From contig NC_057834.1 in the NCBI RefSeq assembly GCF_910594005.1, positions 104,125,650-104,189,649 on the forward strand: a stretch of 64,000 nt of DNA, in the 5' to 3' direction. Each line of letters starts with the position of its first letter. Positions within the stretch are counted from its first letter, which is position 1. Made by a program: the position numbers and the translations under genes. Positions 48,321 to 60,600 of this stretch are shown here, one piece after another. The notes under the pieces were generated by a model, which was not told the DNA's origin, did no database searches, and saw only the letters and a list, made by a program, of their open reading frames with translations. The DNA is from Cervus elaphus (Eukaryota; Chordata; Mammalia; Artiodactyla; Cervidae).

Positions 48321-50639
48321 GAAAGTTTCAAGTAAGCTACTCACACTCATGGCCAGAAGATGGTGCAGATTTTCCATTACCTGATTCATGTCATCAGAAT
48401 GAAATTTCCTTCCAAAGAAATTGCTTGCTCTAACTACATAAATACAGGAGAGCAGCCTCACCCTGAAATGAGAAACTAGAATATTTAATACAATATGGAA
48501 TTAGGCATCTTTTCTTCAGAGAAACCACTTTCCTCTAGAGAAAGATTACTAGGTTAGAATATGTCCACTATGCTAAAACAGTGCTATACCCCAAAGGAAA
48601 GCTCTGGGTTAGCTGCAAAGTTAGGTGGGTTAGGATAGGGTGGGTCTCTGTGGAATTTTGGAGCAACAGGAGTTAAATGCAAGGGACAGGGTCTCTAGAT
48701 AGACTAGACTATCTGCCCAGTCCCCGGAAGATAGAGATGGATGCAACAGACTCTCTAACCTGTTCTCTTCTTTTGCCTCCACTTTGACTCCTGGCATCAG
48801 TGGTATAAACCACCACCTTGGCACCTCCACTGAACAGGAGTTAGGCGGTGATGGGAGCACAGTTCCAATAACAGGTGCAAAATGCTTTTCCTTGAGGACC
48901 CAACCCCCTATGACCACTTCCAAGAAACTTGCCCAGACACTCTCTGCAAGTATGGCTGGCAGCCTTCTCTGCCATTCACAGAACCCATGCTTGCCTTTAC
49001 TTTTTCAATTAAGGAGTTATGTTAATTTAATCTGTTTACAAGATCTGTCTTTCCCAGGAGATGCTAAACTATGAGATACTAGCCAAGGGTGTCAGCTATT
49101 TCTCTCCAATTTATCAGTTGTAGATTGCAGTGTGGGAAATATCATTCACATTGCAGTGAAAATAATATTTACCCGGTAATAATATTAACTGGAAAAGAAA
49201 GAAAATATGTGAGACCTACTTGAGAAAAAAAGTGGCCAAGTTTAAACAAATGATATTAACGAGACTAATAGATGATTATAGGAGGCTTACATAGCACTAT
49301 TCTAGCACTTTTTCATATTTCACTTCTTTTAATCAACAATCGATGAGGTAGGTACCACCATGTTTCTCATTGTATAGGAAACAGAAGTACGAAGAGCTTA
49401 AATAACTTGCTTGATGAGATTTCATCTTCACTGTTGAAAAGCTGGAATAATATCTAACTATTCCTCAATTGTTTTTTTAATATTTAACTCAAGTCTCATG
49501 AAAATCCCTAAAGAAGGAGAGCTCACTGTTATAAGAGGTTCATATTTTATGCAAGTACAAGTCCTAGAAAAAATCTGAAAGAACGTGCATCAAATGTTGA
49601 GGGTACCTTTGATTCTTTATACTTTCACATATTAACAAATGTTGCAATATGCATGTATTACTGAATTCTAAGCATCATGAAGGGCACTTTACCTGAATTA
49701 TGTCAAGTTCTCCCAATACCATGAGGTAGGTACTATTTTGGCTACTTCATACATTTTAGAAATGGAAGCACAGAGAGGTTTGCTAACTTACTTCGGGTCA
49801 CAGAGCTGGTACAGTGGTGGTCTCAGCCCAACAGCCTGAATCAGGAAGAATGAGTGCCTTAATAGCAGAAGTCCAGGGTGCTGGGACTCAGAAGAATTGG
49901 AACATATGGAACCTGAATCCTGGAAACTGAGCCTCTTAAACTCTTTGGGGGCCATAGCACAGGGGTGGGGGCCATAGCATAGGGTGGGGGGGCCATAGTA
50001 TAGGGGCGGGGGGCCTTGGCTTCACAGTTTTTCCCTTAGTTTTCCTCCCTCATGCTCTCACACAGACTCAGAACTGAGAATGTACAAAGCCAAGGAGAAA
50101 GTGGGAGAAAATTCACTACGGCTGTTGCTAGAAAGAGCAATTCATAAATGCTCTGTTCCTTTTTTAACCTTCCAGTTTGGCACCATACTTTATCTTGTGT
50201 AGGCTTTTTGTTCTTGAATGCTGGATAAACTTCATAGGCTTAACCTACAGGCCTCAAAAATAATGGGCAGTTGCAGTACCTGCCTACCTGTCTATTATTA
50301 TAATTATAATAATTTTCTTGTGCATTTTTAAAAAAATTGACATGATGAGAAACCCACCACTCATATAATTCATATATATATATATATATATAACTCATTC
50401 CATTCATATAATCACAAAAGAAATACCTAGAAGAAGCCAATTCAGCCTTAAGAGCAAATTCTTATCAATGGCATGAACTAAATGTTCTTTCTTATAGTCA
50501 AGGAACTTTACAATGAAAACTGAATGCAGACATATGAACATTAAATATTTATAAATTTTTGGCATTATACTTTTGACCACAATTAATTTGACTCTCTTTT
50601 TGAGATGCATTGGGATGTAAAGCAAAATGCAAATTGAAC
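48321..50639. other. Intergenic stretch with MIR relics and simple repeats
   Basis: Antisense MIR-like sequence lies at about 49280-49425 (atgaggtaggtaccaccatg) and 49665-49850 (catgaggtaggtactatttt). A G-rich minisatellite and a TA tract (50374-50392) follow. No gene is supported. Confidence 0.6.
49946..50016. repeat. G-rich minisatellite, about 21-bp unit, 3 copies
   Basis: The unit ggggggccatagcatagggg repeats three times with small changes. Each unit is separated by runs of 4-7 G. Confidence 0.85.
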
Positions 50640-50647
50640 TTTACATT

Positions 50648-51793
50648 CAATTCAATTCAGTTTAGATTCAGTTCAATTCAGTTGCTCAGTCATGTCCGAC
50701 TCTTTGTGACCCCATGGAGTGCAGCACACCAGGCCTCCCTGTTCATCACCAACTCCCAGAATTTACTCAAACTCATGTCCAAGTCGGTGACGTCATCCAA
50801 CCATCTCATCCTCTGTCGTCCCCTTCTCCTCCCACCTTCCGTCTTTCACAGCATCAGGGTCTTTCCCAATGAGTCAATTCTTTGCATGAAGTGGCCAAAG
50901 TACTGGAGTTTCAGCTTCAACATCAGTCCTTCTAATGAATACTCAGGACTGATTTCCTTTAGGATGGGCTGGTTGGATCTTCTTGCAGCCCAAGGGACTC
51001 TCAAGAGTCTTCTCCAACACTACAGTTCAAAAGCTTCAATTCTTCAGTGCTCAGCTTTCTTTGTAGTCCAACTCTCACATCCATACATGGCTACTGGAAA
51101 AACCATTGCCTTGACTACATGGACCTTTGTTGACAAAGTAATGTCTCTGCTTTTGAATATGCTGTCTAGGTTGCTCATAACTTTTCTTCCAAGGAGTAAG
51201 TGTCTTAATTTCATGGCTCTAGTCACCATCTGCAGTGATTTTGGAGCCCAAAAAAATAAAGTCTGTCACTATTTCCACTGTCTCCCCATCTATTTGCCAT
51301 GAAGTGATGGGACCAGATGCCATGATCTTAGTTTTTAGAATGTTGATCTTTAAGTCAACTTTTTCACTCTCTTCTTTCACTTTCATCAAGAGGCTCTTTA
51401 ATTCTTCTTCACTCTCTGCCATAAGGGTGGTGTCATCTGCATATCTGAGGTTATTGATATTTCTCCTGGCAATCTTGATTCCAGTTTGTGTTTCATCCAG
51501 CCCAGCATTTCACATGATGTACTCTGCATATAAGTTAAACAAGCAGGTGATACAGCCTTGACATAGTCCTTCCCCGATTTGGAACCAGACTGTTATTCCA
51601 TGTCCAATTCTAACTGTTGCTTCCTGATCTGCATACATATTTCTCAAGAAGCAGGTCAGGTGGTCTGGGATTGCCATCTCTTTAAGAATTTTCTAGTTTG
51701 TAGTGATCACCCAGTTTGTGGTGATCCACATAGTCAAAGGCTTTGGCATAGTCAATAAAGCAGAAATAGATTTTTTTCTGGAACTCTCTTGCA
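50648..51793 (-). mobile_element. BovB LINE fragment
   Basis: An antisense BovB runs from its 3' tail (ttcaattcaattcagtttag) to the reverse-transcriptase region. TTTACATT (50640-50647) and TTTATATT (51794-51801) are a likely target duplication with one mismatch. The 230-codon plus-strand frame across it is the antisense shadow. Confidence 0.92.
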
Positions 51794-51898
51794 TTTATAT
51801 TGCTTATAAATTATGTTATGATATAATTTCTTTTGTGCTATAGTTTCTATTCATCTTGTGTGAAACCTGTAGGAATTTAGGCTATGTTAAGGACTTTA

Positions 51899-52547
51899 CC
51901 ATCACTTCATGGGAAATAGATGAGGAAACAGTGGAAACAGGGTCACACTTTATTTTTTGGGGCTCCAAAATCACTGCAGATTGTGATTACAGCCATGAAA
52001 TTAAAAGACACTTACTCCTTGGAAGGAAAGTTATGACCAACCTAGGTAGCATATTAAAAAGCAGCGACATTACTTTGCCAACAAAGGTCCATCTGGTCAA
52101 GGCTATGGTTTTTCCAGTGGTCATGTATGGATGTGAGAGTTGGACTATGAAGAAAGCTGAGCACCGAAAAATTGATGCTTTTGAACTGTGGTGTTGGAGA
52201 AGACTCTTGAGAGTCCCTTGGACTGCAAGGAGATCCAGCCAGTCCATCCTAAAGGACATCAGTCCTGGGTGTTCACTGGAAGGACTGATGCTGAAGCTGA
52301 AACTCCAATACTTTGGCCACCTCATGCGAAGAGTTGACTCATTAGAAAAGACCCTGATACTGGGAGGGATTGGGGGCAGGAGGAGAAGGGGACGACAGAG
52401 GATGAGATGACTGGATGGCATCACCGACTCGATAGACATGAGGTTGAGTAAACTCCGGGAGTTGGTGGTGGACAGGGAGGCCTGGCATGCTGTGATTCAT
52501 CGGGTCACAAAGAGCCAGACTCGACTGAGCAACTGAACTGAACTGAA
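51899..52547 (+). mobile_element. BovB LINE 3' fragment, opposed to its neighbour
   Basis: A sense BovB 3' end is flanked by perfect AAGGACTTTA at 51889-51898 and 52546-52555. Its frame (to 52410) contains KVHLVKAMVFPVVMYGCESW and FELWCWRRLLRVPWTARRS, from the C-terminal part of the BovB ORF. It is 5'-truncated and not functional. Confidence 0.95.
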
Positions 52548-52647
52548 GGACTTTAAGTCTCAGGGATAAGGGAGAAATAAAATGTTCATATTTTTATATG
52601 AATTTTTGCTTCCATATTTTTGCTCTTGAAAAGGCCAAGGTGCCTTG

Positions 52648-52770
52648 GGTGTGTTAGTTGCTTAGTTGTGCCTGTTTGTGACCCCATGGACTGTAGCCCA
52701 CCAGGCTCCTCTGTTCATGGGATTCTCCAAGCAAGAATACTGGAGTGGGTTGCTATTTCCTTCTCCAAAG
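52648..52770 (-). mobile_element. BovA-type SINE, truncated
   Basis: An antisense SINE body from gttagttgcttagttgtgcc to ttgctatttccttctccaa. The tRNA-like head is missing. Confidence 0.85.
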
Positions 52771-52904
52771 GGTGTCTTACAGGAATAAATGAGAGAATTT
52801 TGATGGGTGACACAAGTTACAGGAACAGAAGAAGCAACCGATGAGTCAAGGTCCCCTCCCCAGGGGTAAATGTTATTCCTTAAAATGAGATGCTTCACTG
52901 AGGA

Positions 52905-53165
52905 CCTGACTCCACCTGTTGAGAGCTGCTGCATAGGGACATTGCCAGAGGCCCTGTCAGAGCAGAGGGCCACTTCCCACTCACACTTGTCTGGAGACCC
53001 ACTGCAGACAGCAGACCACTCCTGCTGACCTGTCTCCTGCCCAGACTTCTCCTTGGAGAGGTTCCTTACCCTCTTTTCTATATTCTCTGCTTCAGTTAAT
53101 GTGTCTTGAATGCTAATTGCTTGCAATAAACTGAGTGATTTGTGAACTGAATATTTGCCATGTTT
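52905..53165 (+). mobile_element. Possible LTR fragment
   Basis: The tract ttgagagctgctgcataggg onward contains a poly-A-type signal (gcaataaactgagtg near 53124) before ttgccatg. It looks LTR-like, but no family was recognised. Confidence 0.35.
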
Positions 53166-53235
53166 CATTTATCTCCAACCCATGATGTGTATTTGTCCTT
53201 ACTGCTAGGCCCTGTGACAAATTTTGGGAGCTTTT

Positions 53236-54026
53236 ACTGAACTAAACTTGGGCCTGCTTGCCTGCATGCAGTAAACCCAATTTACTGACACTGGGTTGTA
53301 GTGAAAGAAAGTGTAGGTCACCAAGCAAGGAGTTCAAGGAAGCTAGTGCTCAAAATACTTGAATGCCCTGGTGGGTTTCAGGAAAGCTTTGTGGTTTTTT
53401 TTTCCTTTTTGAACAGCATTTCTAAAGGCCAGTGAGGTAGTGGAGTCACAAGGCATGTGATCAGTTTGTGTGTATAAGACTCTGATTTCTTGGTGGTGAA
53501 GTAACACGACTGTATCATTTTATCAGTCCTCAGGCACCAGTAGGTTTGGGGAGGCTATGTGTTCATGGTCATCAAATAGTTAACTTTATCAGCTACGAAT
53601 TGGTACTTGCCATCTACCTCTACAAGGATTAAGTCATGTGGTGCTGCATCGGTGCTGCATCTGCTGGCTTTCAACACTCTGGGAAAGGAGTGTAGGGTGG
53701 AGAGCTGAAATGAGGTACTCTGCTCAGGGAAAAATTCGTAGGTTTTCAAACAGATATTTTCAGCAACTGATTTTATGAGGCAAATTCTTGCATCTTCTGA
53801 TAATCTAGAAACTTTCATAAGACTTGCAGAAACCTTCTGCAAAAATGATGTGCTTGATTGCATGAATTCCCTCTTCACCAAAATCTCAACTATGCTACCT
53901 TCCCCTATACTTCTGTGGAGCAGTTTCTCAGAGGTATCTGAGGTGCTGTCTCCCAGGCTATAGTTCTCATTTTGCTCCCAATAAAATTTAACTCACAACT
54001 CTTATGTTGTGGATTTCTTAAAGTCA
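53236..54026 (+). mobile_element. Endogenous retroviral LTR (ruminant, BTLTR1-like)
   Basis: It starts at ttactgaactaaacttgggc and includes ccaatttactgacactgggt. It ends after ctcccaataaaatttaactc (AATAAA 53980-53985) and tgttgtggatttcttaaagtca. The 5' part matches the fragment at 60232. No viral genes directly follow, so it is a solo LTR or rearranged. Minus-strand frames in it are shadows. Confidence 0.75.
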
Positions 54027-54340
54027 GTAACTTCTTCTATTGTGGGGGGTGGATTTTAGCACCTGTACAACAGTTCAGGAAATGTACATCAAATATTGTT
54101 TTCTGGGGGCCTCAGAGAAGAGTTAAAATGGAAGACATGGTGGGAGCACTCTGTCCCAGAAAGGCTGCATAGAATCCCATGTGATTACAGAGCCAAAGAG
54201 AGAGAGAAAAAAGTAGACAAATCAAAGGGCTTGGGAATGACTAAATGTGGGGATTGAAGAAAAGAGGGAAGTCAGGTTTCACTCCTGGGGTCAATTATAG
54301 CTGAATAGCTTGGTAATTAGTGTTCCCTTTATTGCCTTGA

Positions 54341-54562
54341 GGCGGCTTCCCTGGTGACTCAGATCATAAAGAATTCACCTGCAATGCAGGAGATCCAGGT
54401 TCAATCCCTGGGTCAGGAAAGCTCCAAGGAGAATGGAACAACCACCCACTCCAGTATTCTTGCCAGAATTCCATGGACAGAGGAGCCTGATGGGTTATAG
54501 TCCATGAGATCACAAAGAGTCAGACAGGACTGAGAAACTAACTCTCTCTCTCTTTTTTTTAA
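54341..54562 (+). mobile_element. Bov-tA SINE with 10-bp target-site duplication
   Basis: The SINE is followed by a TCTCTCTC and T-run tail. ATTGCCTTGA occurs at 54331-54340 and 54563-54572. Confidence 0.93.
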
Positions 54563-54574
54563 ATTGCCTTGAAA

Positions 54575-54879
54575 GCCTGGAACCCTGGCAGGTGTGGGGT
54601 GGGAGAGAACAGGCTTAGCCAGAGATGCCCAAGAATTGGAGCTGAAGGTGGAGTTTGGTATTTACACTTTGAAAGTCAATATTGGAAGTCAGCAGTGCCT
54701 TCAGGGCTGCATGAGATGTCAGGAAAGACAGGGAAGGGGTGGGATTGGAAAAGGATTGGGCCTAGAGATTTGCAAACTCTGCAAGGGGAGGGAGGAGCCA
54801 AGAGAAGACTGTGTCAGCCCTCCAGCCTCCTTCCTCACTCTGCTCAGGGCTGTGTCTTTGGCCTGTATCTCTTCTCCAG
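54575..54879 (+). other. Possible 5' exon of a spliced transcript
   Basis: This non-repeat stretch ends in a near-perfect donor (CTCCAG|GTAAGG, GT at 54880-54881) after a pyrimidine-rich run. Reading frames cross it but none has recognised content. The start is arbitrary. Support is only the donor and its pairing with the exon-like block 594 bp downstream. Confidence 0.25.
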
Positions 54880-55473
54880 GTAAGGCTGGCAGAAGTGTGA
54901 GGCATGGGGTGGGCATTGTCCTGGGGTCCCAAAGCTAAACAATCTGCTCTATCACTGGCCATGAGTAGGCACCTTCCTAGGTGTCCCTTACCCTGAAACT
55001 GGGGATATTAAAACAGTACTGCCATGAGAGGAGAAAATGAAAACTGGGAGGGAATATGGAAGGACTAAACTGTTGGCTTTACAAAGAGTCAGAAGGTGAA
55101 ATTGGTAGTGTCTTTGGAGGCAATGGCATAATTGAGAGCTTTGGAGCTTAGCAGACCCAGGCTTTGATTCTGTCTCCTCCATTCCCTCAACGTGAGGCCT
55201 GAACTTCATCTTCAACCTATTTCTTTAGAGTATTTCTGGATGAGGATAGATTTGGAAGTAGTAAACTTTTCTACATTTCCTTCATTGTTAGAAAATGGAA
55301 TTCTTTTTTCTAAAAACAAAAGGAATAACATGTTTACTGTTACAATCATATAAATTTAAGTAAACATATACCTAGAAAAGTATCTTTTTCTTTCCTAAGT
55401 AGAAATGGAGTACTTGTCTACATACTAAACCTAAACTGTGAAATATGTATCAATGGCTTTGCTTTAATTCTAG

Positions 55474-55552
55474 GCCCTGAGACAGCTGCACAGGAGACCA
55501 ATTCCTGCTCTGCAGAGAACTCATCCTCCTTCCTGGACAAGGATCTCTGTGG
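55474..55552 (+). other. Candidate 79-bp internal exon
   Basis: The block is bounded by ctttaattctag (AG 55472-55473) and GTAAGC (GT 55553-55554). Two of three frames are open. One gives PETAAQETNSCSAENSS, not recognised. It is neither a known repeat nor part of KANK4. It could be a lncRNA exon or a chance splice pair. Confidence 0.3.
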
Positions 55553-55649
55553 GTAAGCAGTGGTAAAAAACATAATTCAGCCAATTTGAAGGTGAAATTG
55601 GGGGGACATCCCCTCTAGCAACCAGAAGGGTGCACCCAGAGATTCCATA

Positions 55650-56168
55650 CATTAGTTCAGTTCAGTGGCTTAGTCATGTCCAACTCTTTGCTACCGCATG
55701 GACTGTAGCACATCAGGCCTCCCTGTCCATCGCCAACTCCCAGAGTTTACTCAAACTCATGTCCATTGAGTCGGTGATGCCATCCAACTATCTCATCTTC
55801 TGTCATTCCCCTCTCCTCCTATCTTCAATCTTTCCCAGCATCAGGGTCTTTTCCTGTGAGTCAGTTCCTAGCATCAGGTGGCCAAAGTATTGGAGTTTCA
55901 GCTTCAGCATCAGTCCTTCCAATGAATATTCAGGACTGATCTCCTTTAGGATGGACTGGTTGGATCTCCTTGCAGTCCAAGGGACTCTCAAGAGTCTTCT
56001 CCAACACCATGGGTCAAAAGCATCAATTCTTTGGTGCTCAGTTTTCTTTATAGTCCAACTCTCACATCCATACATGACTACTGAAAAAACCATAGCTTTG
56101 ACTAGGTGGACCTTTGTAGGCAAAGTAATGTCTCTGTTTTTGAATATGCTGTCTAGATTGGTCATAAC
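55650..56168 (-). mobile_element. BovB 3' fragment
   Basis: An antisense BovB 3' end is flanked by TTCCATA (55643-55649 and 56169-56175). The minus-strand frame at 55803-56174 contains KAMVFSVVMYGCESW and WCWRRLLRVPWTARR from the BovB C terminus. Confidence 0.93.
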
Positions 56169-56175
56169 TTCCATA

Positions 56176-57307
56176 AAGGGAAGGTTTTTAATAAGAAGGG
56201 AAAGAAAGGATTATTTTAGGGCAGAACATCTTTTGGGGAAAAAGAATGGCAGTTGCATCAGGTAGACCGCTTCTTCCTTTGAGGGTAGGCTATGGAGAGG
56301 GCACGCATGAGAGTTTACCTCCTTGGAGCCAATTGGAAAATCCCAAACTGGTTGTCTAAAATTAGATCTCTGGGGAAGGTGGAAACTTCAAAAAGTTCAA
56401 GTATGAAGTCTAGGTCTGGTGTCCTGGGCTTTACCATAAGTGATGCCATTTTGGGCTTGTGGTTTTTCTTTAGCAGCAGCTAACACTAGGTAGTTGAGTG
56501 GCTTGGTAAGTGGACAAGTGGAGGGGGTATGGGAGCACACATGTTTTAATGAATGGGGGAACGGGACCTTTTGGACTGACGAGAAATGAGTCAGGATGGG
56601 GATCCTTAATCTGGAGCTTTGGTGGTCTGATATTATTAGCAGAACCCATGAGTTTGTCACCATTTATCATAGCTTTTTTCATTTCATGTTACAGTTTTGG
56701 GGGTATCATGAAACACAGCTTTATATTAAGTCAAAATTCAAAACTAGTTCAGATCTACCACTTTAATCTTGTTAAATAATAGGTTAATAAGCTCACATAT
56801 TCTATATCTCAAATTACCATTTTGAGAATTGTATCATGCTAAATTCCACTCAGATATGTATGAAAACAGGTGTGGTCTTTCTTGCCCAAGATCTTAGGCA
56901 CCTTTGAGATTCTATCCACTCTGGCTTCAGAATCCCTAAATTTTGATGGAAAGCAAAGTTTAAACACCCAGGGTGGGGCAAACTTAAATTTTGATGGAAA
57001 GCAAAGTTTAAACACCTAGGGTGGGGCAAACTTAGCAAATTTCAGGTCAGGTTTGGAGGATCATCAAAGGGATTTAGTATATAGAAAGATTCCAGAGTGT
57101 TGACTTTAAAAAAATGCACAACGTGAGATGTTCCAAGCTCAGTTTTATTTGGAGCAAAATGAGGACTGTAGCCTGGGAGATGGTATTTCAGATATCTCAG
57201 AGAAACTGCTCCAAAGAAATAAGGGAGAGATCTGTATATATGATTTTGGTGAATCATGCAATCATGAAATCAAGCACATAATTTTTGCCAAAGGCTTCTG
57301 CTTGTCT
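56176..57307. other. Intergenic stretch, no recognised gene
   Basis: Nothing coding was recognised. Parts near 56230-56660 may be an old LTR relic, but no family could be assigned. It contains a 48-bp tandem duplication. Confidence 0.5.
56938..57033. repeat. 48-bp tandem duplication
   Basis: The unit starting aaattttgatggaaagcaaa and ending ggtggggcaaactt occurs at 56938-56985 and 56986-57033. Only one difference was seen (cccagg versus cctagg). Confidence 0.97.
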
Positions 57308-57512
57308 GGCTTCCATGGTGGCTCAGTGGTAAAGAATCCTTGTGCCAATGCAGGAGACTTGGGGACTCAGATTCTCTCTCTGGATGGGGAAGATCCCCTG
57401 GAGAAGGAGCTAGCAACCCACTCCAGGATTCTTCCCTAGGAAATCCCATGTACAGAGGAGCATGTCAGGCCATAGTCCTTGGAGTCACAAAGAATTGGAC
57501 ACAACTTAGTTT
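57308..57512 (+). mobile_element. Bov-tA SINE
   Basis: A sense SINE from ggcttccatggtggctcagt to aattggacacaacttagttt. Confidence 0.88.
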
Positions 57513-57513
57513 G

Positions 57514-60231
57514 TAATTAGGACATATACTTCAGTTTGTTGACTAAAAACAACAAATAACAACTTCTGCTAGGCAGGAAGAGCAGATATCATGAAGAACT
57601 TTGGTGCTTTCCTAGTTATCTGGAGATGCAAGAATTGGGCTCATAAAATCAGCTCCTGAAGGTATCTATCTGAAGAACTGTTTTGCCAGTTTTTCCAGTG
57701 TACACAGTGTCTCAGCTCTCCACAGTGAGCTCCTTTCAGGGGCTGTTGAAATTCAGCAGCTGCAGCAGCACATGATTTAATCCTTGCAGAGGTAGATGCC
57801 AAGTGCCAATTTGTAGTTGACACAGGCTTTTATTCAGCGTGATGATGAGTGCTATTTTATGTTCTAAAGGACTTGCTCTAACAATATGCAACAGGAGGGT
57901 GAAATTTGGAGAAATCAATCAGATAGAAAGGATGAGAAATATATAGCAATTCATATCCCAAGGCTTTGTCAGGGGTGGGGAGGTGAGGGGTGGTGAATGT
58001 TTAATGTGACTTTTAATCATGTGATTCCTACTCGTCTTGTATGACTTTAGGCTATGTTAAGTAGTTCGAAATGGAGTCACAGTGACCAGTGTGAGCTTGC
58101 ATGATGATTGTTTTTAAATATCCTGTGTTAGACTGTGCGTGTTTAAGTGTGGCATATTACAAGTGTTAATATGTATATGTAAATTTGTTTGGTAAGGTCC
58201 AGGGATGACATCACTGGAACAAGAGCACCGATATAGATAAGAATTCCCCAAGACGTCACTGGTACTCTGTATTGGAGGCTCCTGAAAAATGAGACCACTG
58301 AGTGGCTTGAAGTTCCTTGTCTGGGCGCTGAGTCCAGCTGGAGACTGTGACTTCCTGCTCACCTACTCTTTACAGCCGAGGCAGCGGGGTGCCTCTCCTG
58401 TTGGGTCACCTTCTTCCTGGTAGCTCTTCTTTCTTCCCAGCGAGTCTAACTTAGAGTGTGTGTGTGATTGTGTGCCATAAATGGAGCAAATCATAAAGTG
58501 AATTTGGATATGTTTCATTTTCTCCAATTCTAGGATTCACCTGGCCTTCCTGCAAGACCGCCCCACCTTAATCCAATCTCCCCTTAACTGGGGATGGAAA
58601 ACAGCTTGTTTGGATTTGCATTTTCTTAGCTTATACTGATGTCTATTTATATGTTTATTATCTACTTCATTTTCTCTATACTGAATTAACTTTTCAAAAT
58701 AGGCAGTCTGTTCTTAGTGTGTTTTTTTGGTTCCTTTGTTTATTTTGTATTATCTGTCCGTTTTGTGGACTCCCTTTTCATGAGAGAAAGAATAATTCAT
58801 ATTCCTACACCATCCTCTGGAGCACCCAGAGTTAGGCATTACTGTATACTTTTTACAGTTTAATTACTCAAAAGGTCTAATAGTGCCTGTTGCCCCTTTC
58901 CAGGTGGAGAGGGGGGATATTTAACCCTGCACTAGCCATCATCAACTTTTTCCAAAACTGGAAACAGTTGTGTTAGCATTCTCCTGACTAATAATTACGG
59001 AGCATGTTATCTGCTTACAGTCCATTCTCATTTCTATGGCTTTGTGCATATTTACAAAAATGGGCTTGTATTATCTATATTATCTGCAGCTTGTTTTTTC
59101 TTCTAATGTATCAAGGACATCCTTAATCAGTACATTGCATATCTGGTGTAGTGTCTAATAGTCACCTGTGATTCCACAGTGGGCATTCAGCTTCTTTGGC
59201 TAAATGCTTCTCTTACTAAAGGATATTTGTTTTCCAAGTTTTTGTCATGTCTCAGTACTAAACATTTTGTTCATATATTATTAAGTTCATGTGGCTTTAA
59301 TCCTTGTGTAGATTATCAAAGTGAGAGTATTATTTCTGATTTTAATAGGTGTTCCAAGTTCCTGAAAAATTGTAACTAGTCCCACTTCAGATAGGTAATA
59401 CTGATCCAATTTTTTTTTTTTTTTATTATAGCCACAACTTCTGGGCTTGAACAACTTTTCTTGTTTAGTACTCATTGCTTTGTAATTCCCTCTTTTTTAA
59501 AATTTTAGTTTATCAATTTCCTTAAACTTTTAATATAAGAAACATTAATTATTTTTTGTGGTGGTTTAGAATTTGTTATTCTCTCTTCTGTGAAGTATTT
59601 CCCTATTTTAGCTTTTGTGCAGTTTAGAACTCTTTAATGAAATTGTCTGCTCTATATTATTAAATGGAAAGTTCTAGATGTGGAACTTTTTAAAAAACAT
59701 TGAACATTTTATTGACCTTTTTTTTATACTACTCTAATGAGGATTCTGTGTTTGTTTTTATTCCTTGGATTAATATTTGATTATTTATTGTCTCACTACA
59801 ACACCATGTATTCCATTAATTTTTTTCTTTATTACTATTCATTTGCAGATGTATCTTTTAAAATCATCACACTAGGTCCTATTTCATGCTTAATTTTGCA
59901 CATGGTGATTCTTTAAAGAAAATTCTTACTTGGCTTTTTATTCTTTACAATTTTCTCTTACATTTCTACTTTCACTCAGCATTTTGTCTTTTCTTGGTTT
60001 TGTCTTAGCCATGTTGTTTGGAGCACAAAGATATTTATATCTGTGGATTATAGTAACTGAAAAATTTTCTTTGCTTAATTTCTTGCTTTTGACCTGAATT
60101 ATGCTATATTAGTCAGTGCTATCTTCTTTGTGCTTTAATTTTGTCAGCCTTTATATGTACAACTTTGCTCTTATTTTCAGTTTTCCTTGGTATTTGCTTT
60201 AATAGTATTTGTAGGCCATATAGAGCAGTTT
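57514..60231. other. AT-rich intergenic stretch, old repeats suspected
   Basis: 58020-58500 resembles an LTR in composition. Its phrase tttaggctatgttaag also occurs just left of the BovB at 51899. 59060-60230 is AT-rich and probably contains decayed antisense L1M sequence. No gene was recognised. Confidence 0.4.
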
Positions 60232-60600
60232 TGTTACTGAACTGAACTTAGGTTCATTCCCCTGATGCATAGTGTCAATTTACTGACACTGAGGCATGCA
60301 TGATAAAGAAAAGTAAAACATTTATTGTCAGGGCACCAAGCAAGGAGAAAAGGCAGCTAATGCTCAAAGGACCTGAACTCATTGGCTGGTGCCCTGAAGA
60401 TCAACACTGTACTTTTCCTTCACAACAACCTGTGTCAATAGATTTACTTTGCTGCAAGTTGAACCTGAATTCAACTATGTAACAAATTTGGTGACCATGA
60501 AAGGACTACCATCCCAACCGGGTGTCTTTGTGGCACATGGCTGCCTGGGAGGAAGTGGCTCTAAGATTCTGTCTAGCAGATTCCTGAGCACCTTTATCTC
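60232..60600 (+). mobile_element. Partial retroviral LTR (same family as 53236-54026)
   Basis: It begins TGTTACTGAACTGAACTTAG and shares tcaatttactgacactgag and caccaagcaaggag with the LTR at 53236. It is cut off by the BovB at 60601. It could be the 5' LTR of the provirus remnant downstream, which lies in the same orientation. Confidence 0.6.

Noticed and set aside
50610..51302. 230-codon plus-strand open frame
   Set aside because: It is the antisense of a BovB copy and has no protein-like conservation beyond the repeat.
51856..52410. 184-codon plus-strand open frame
   Set aside because: It is mostly the BovB C-terminal region inside a 5'-truncated insertion with target duplication; not a host gene.
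53555..53881. 108-codon minus-strand frame with plausible composition
   Set aside because: It is entirely within a retroviral LTR and antisense to it.
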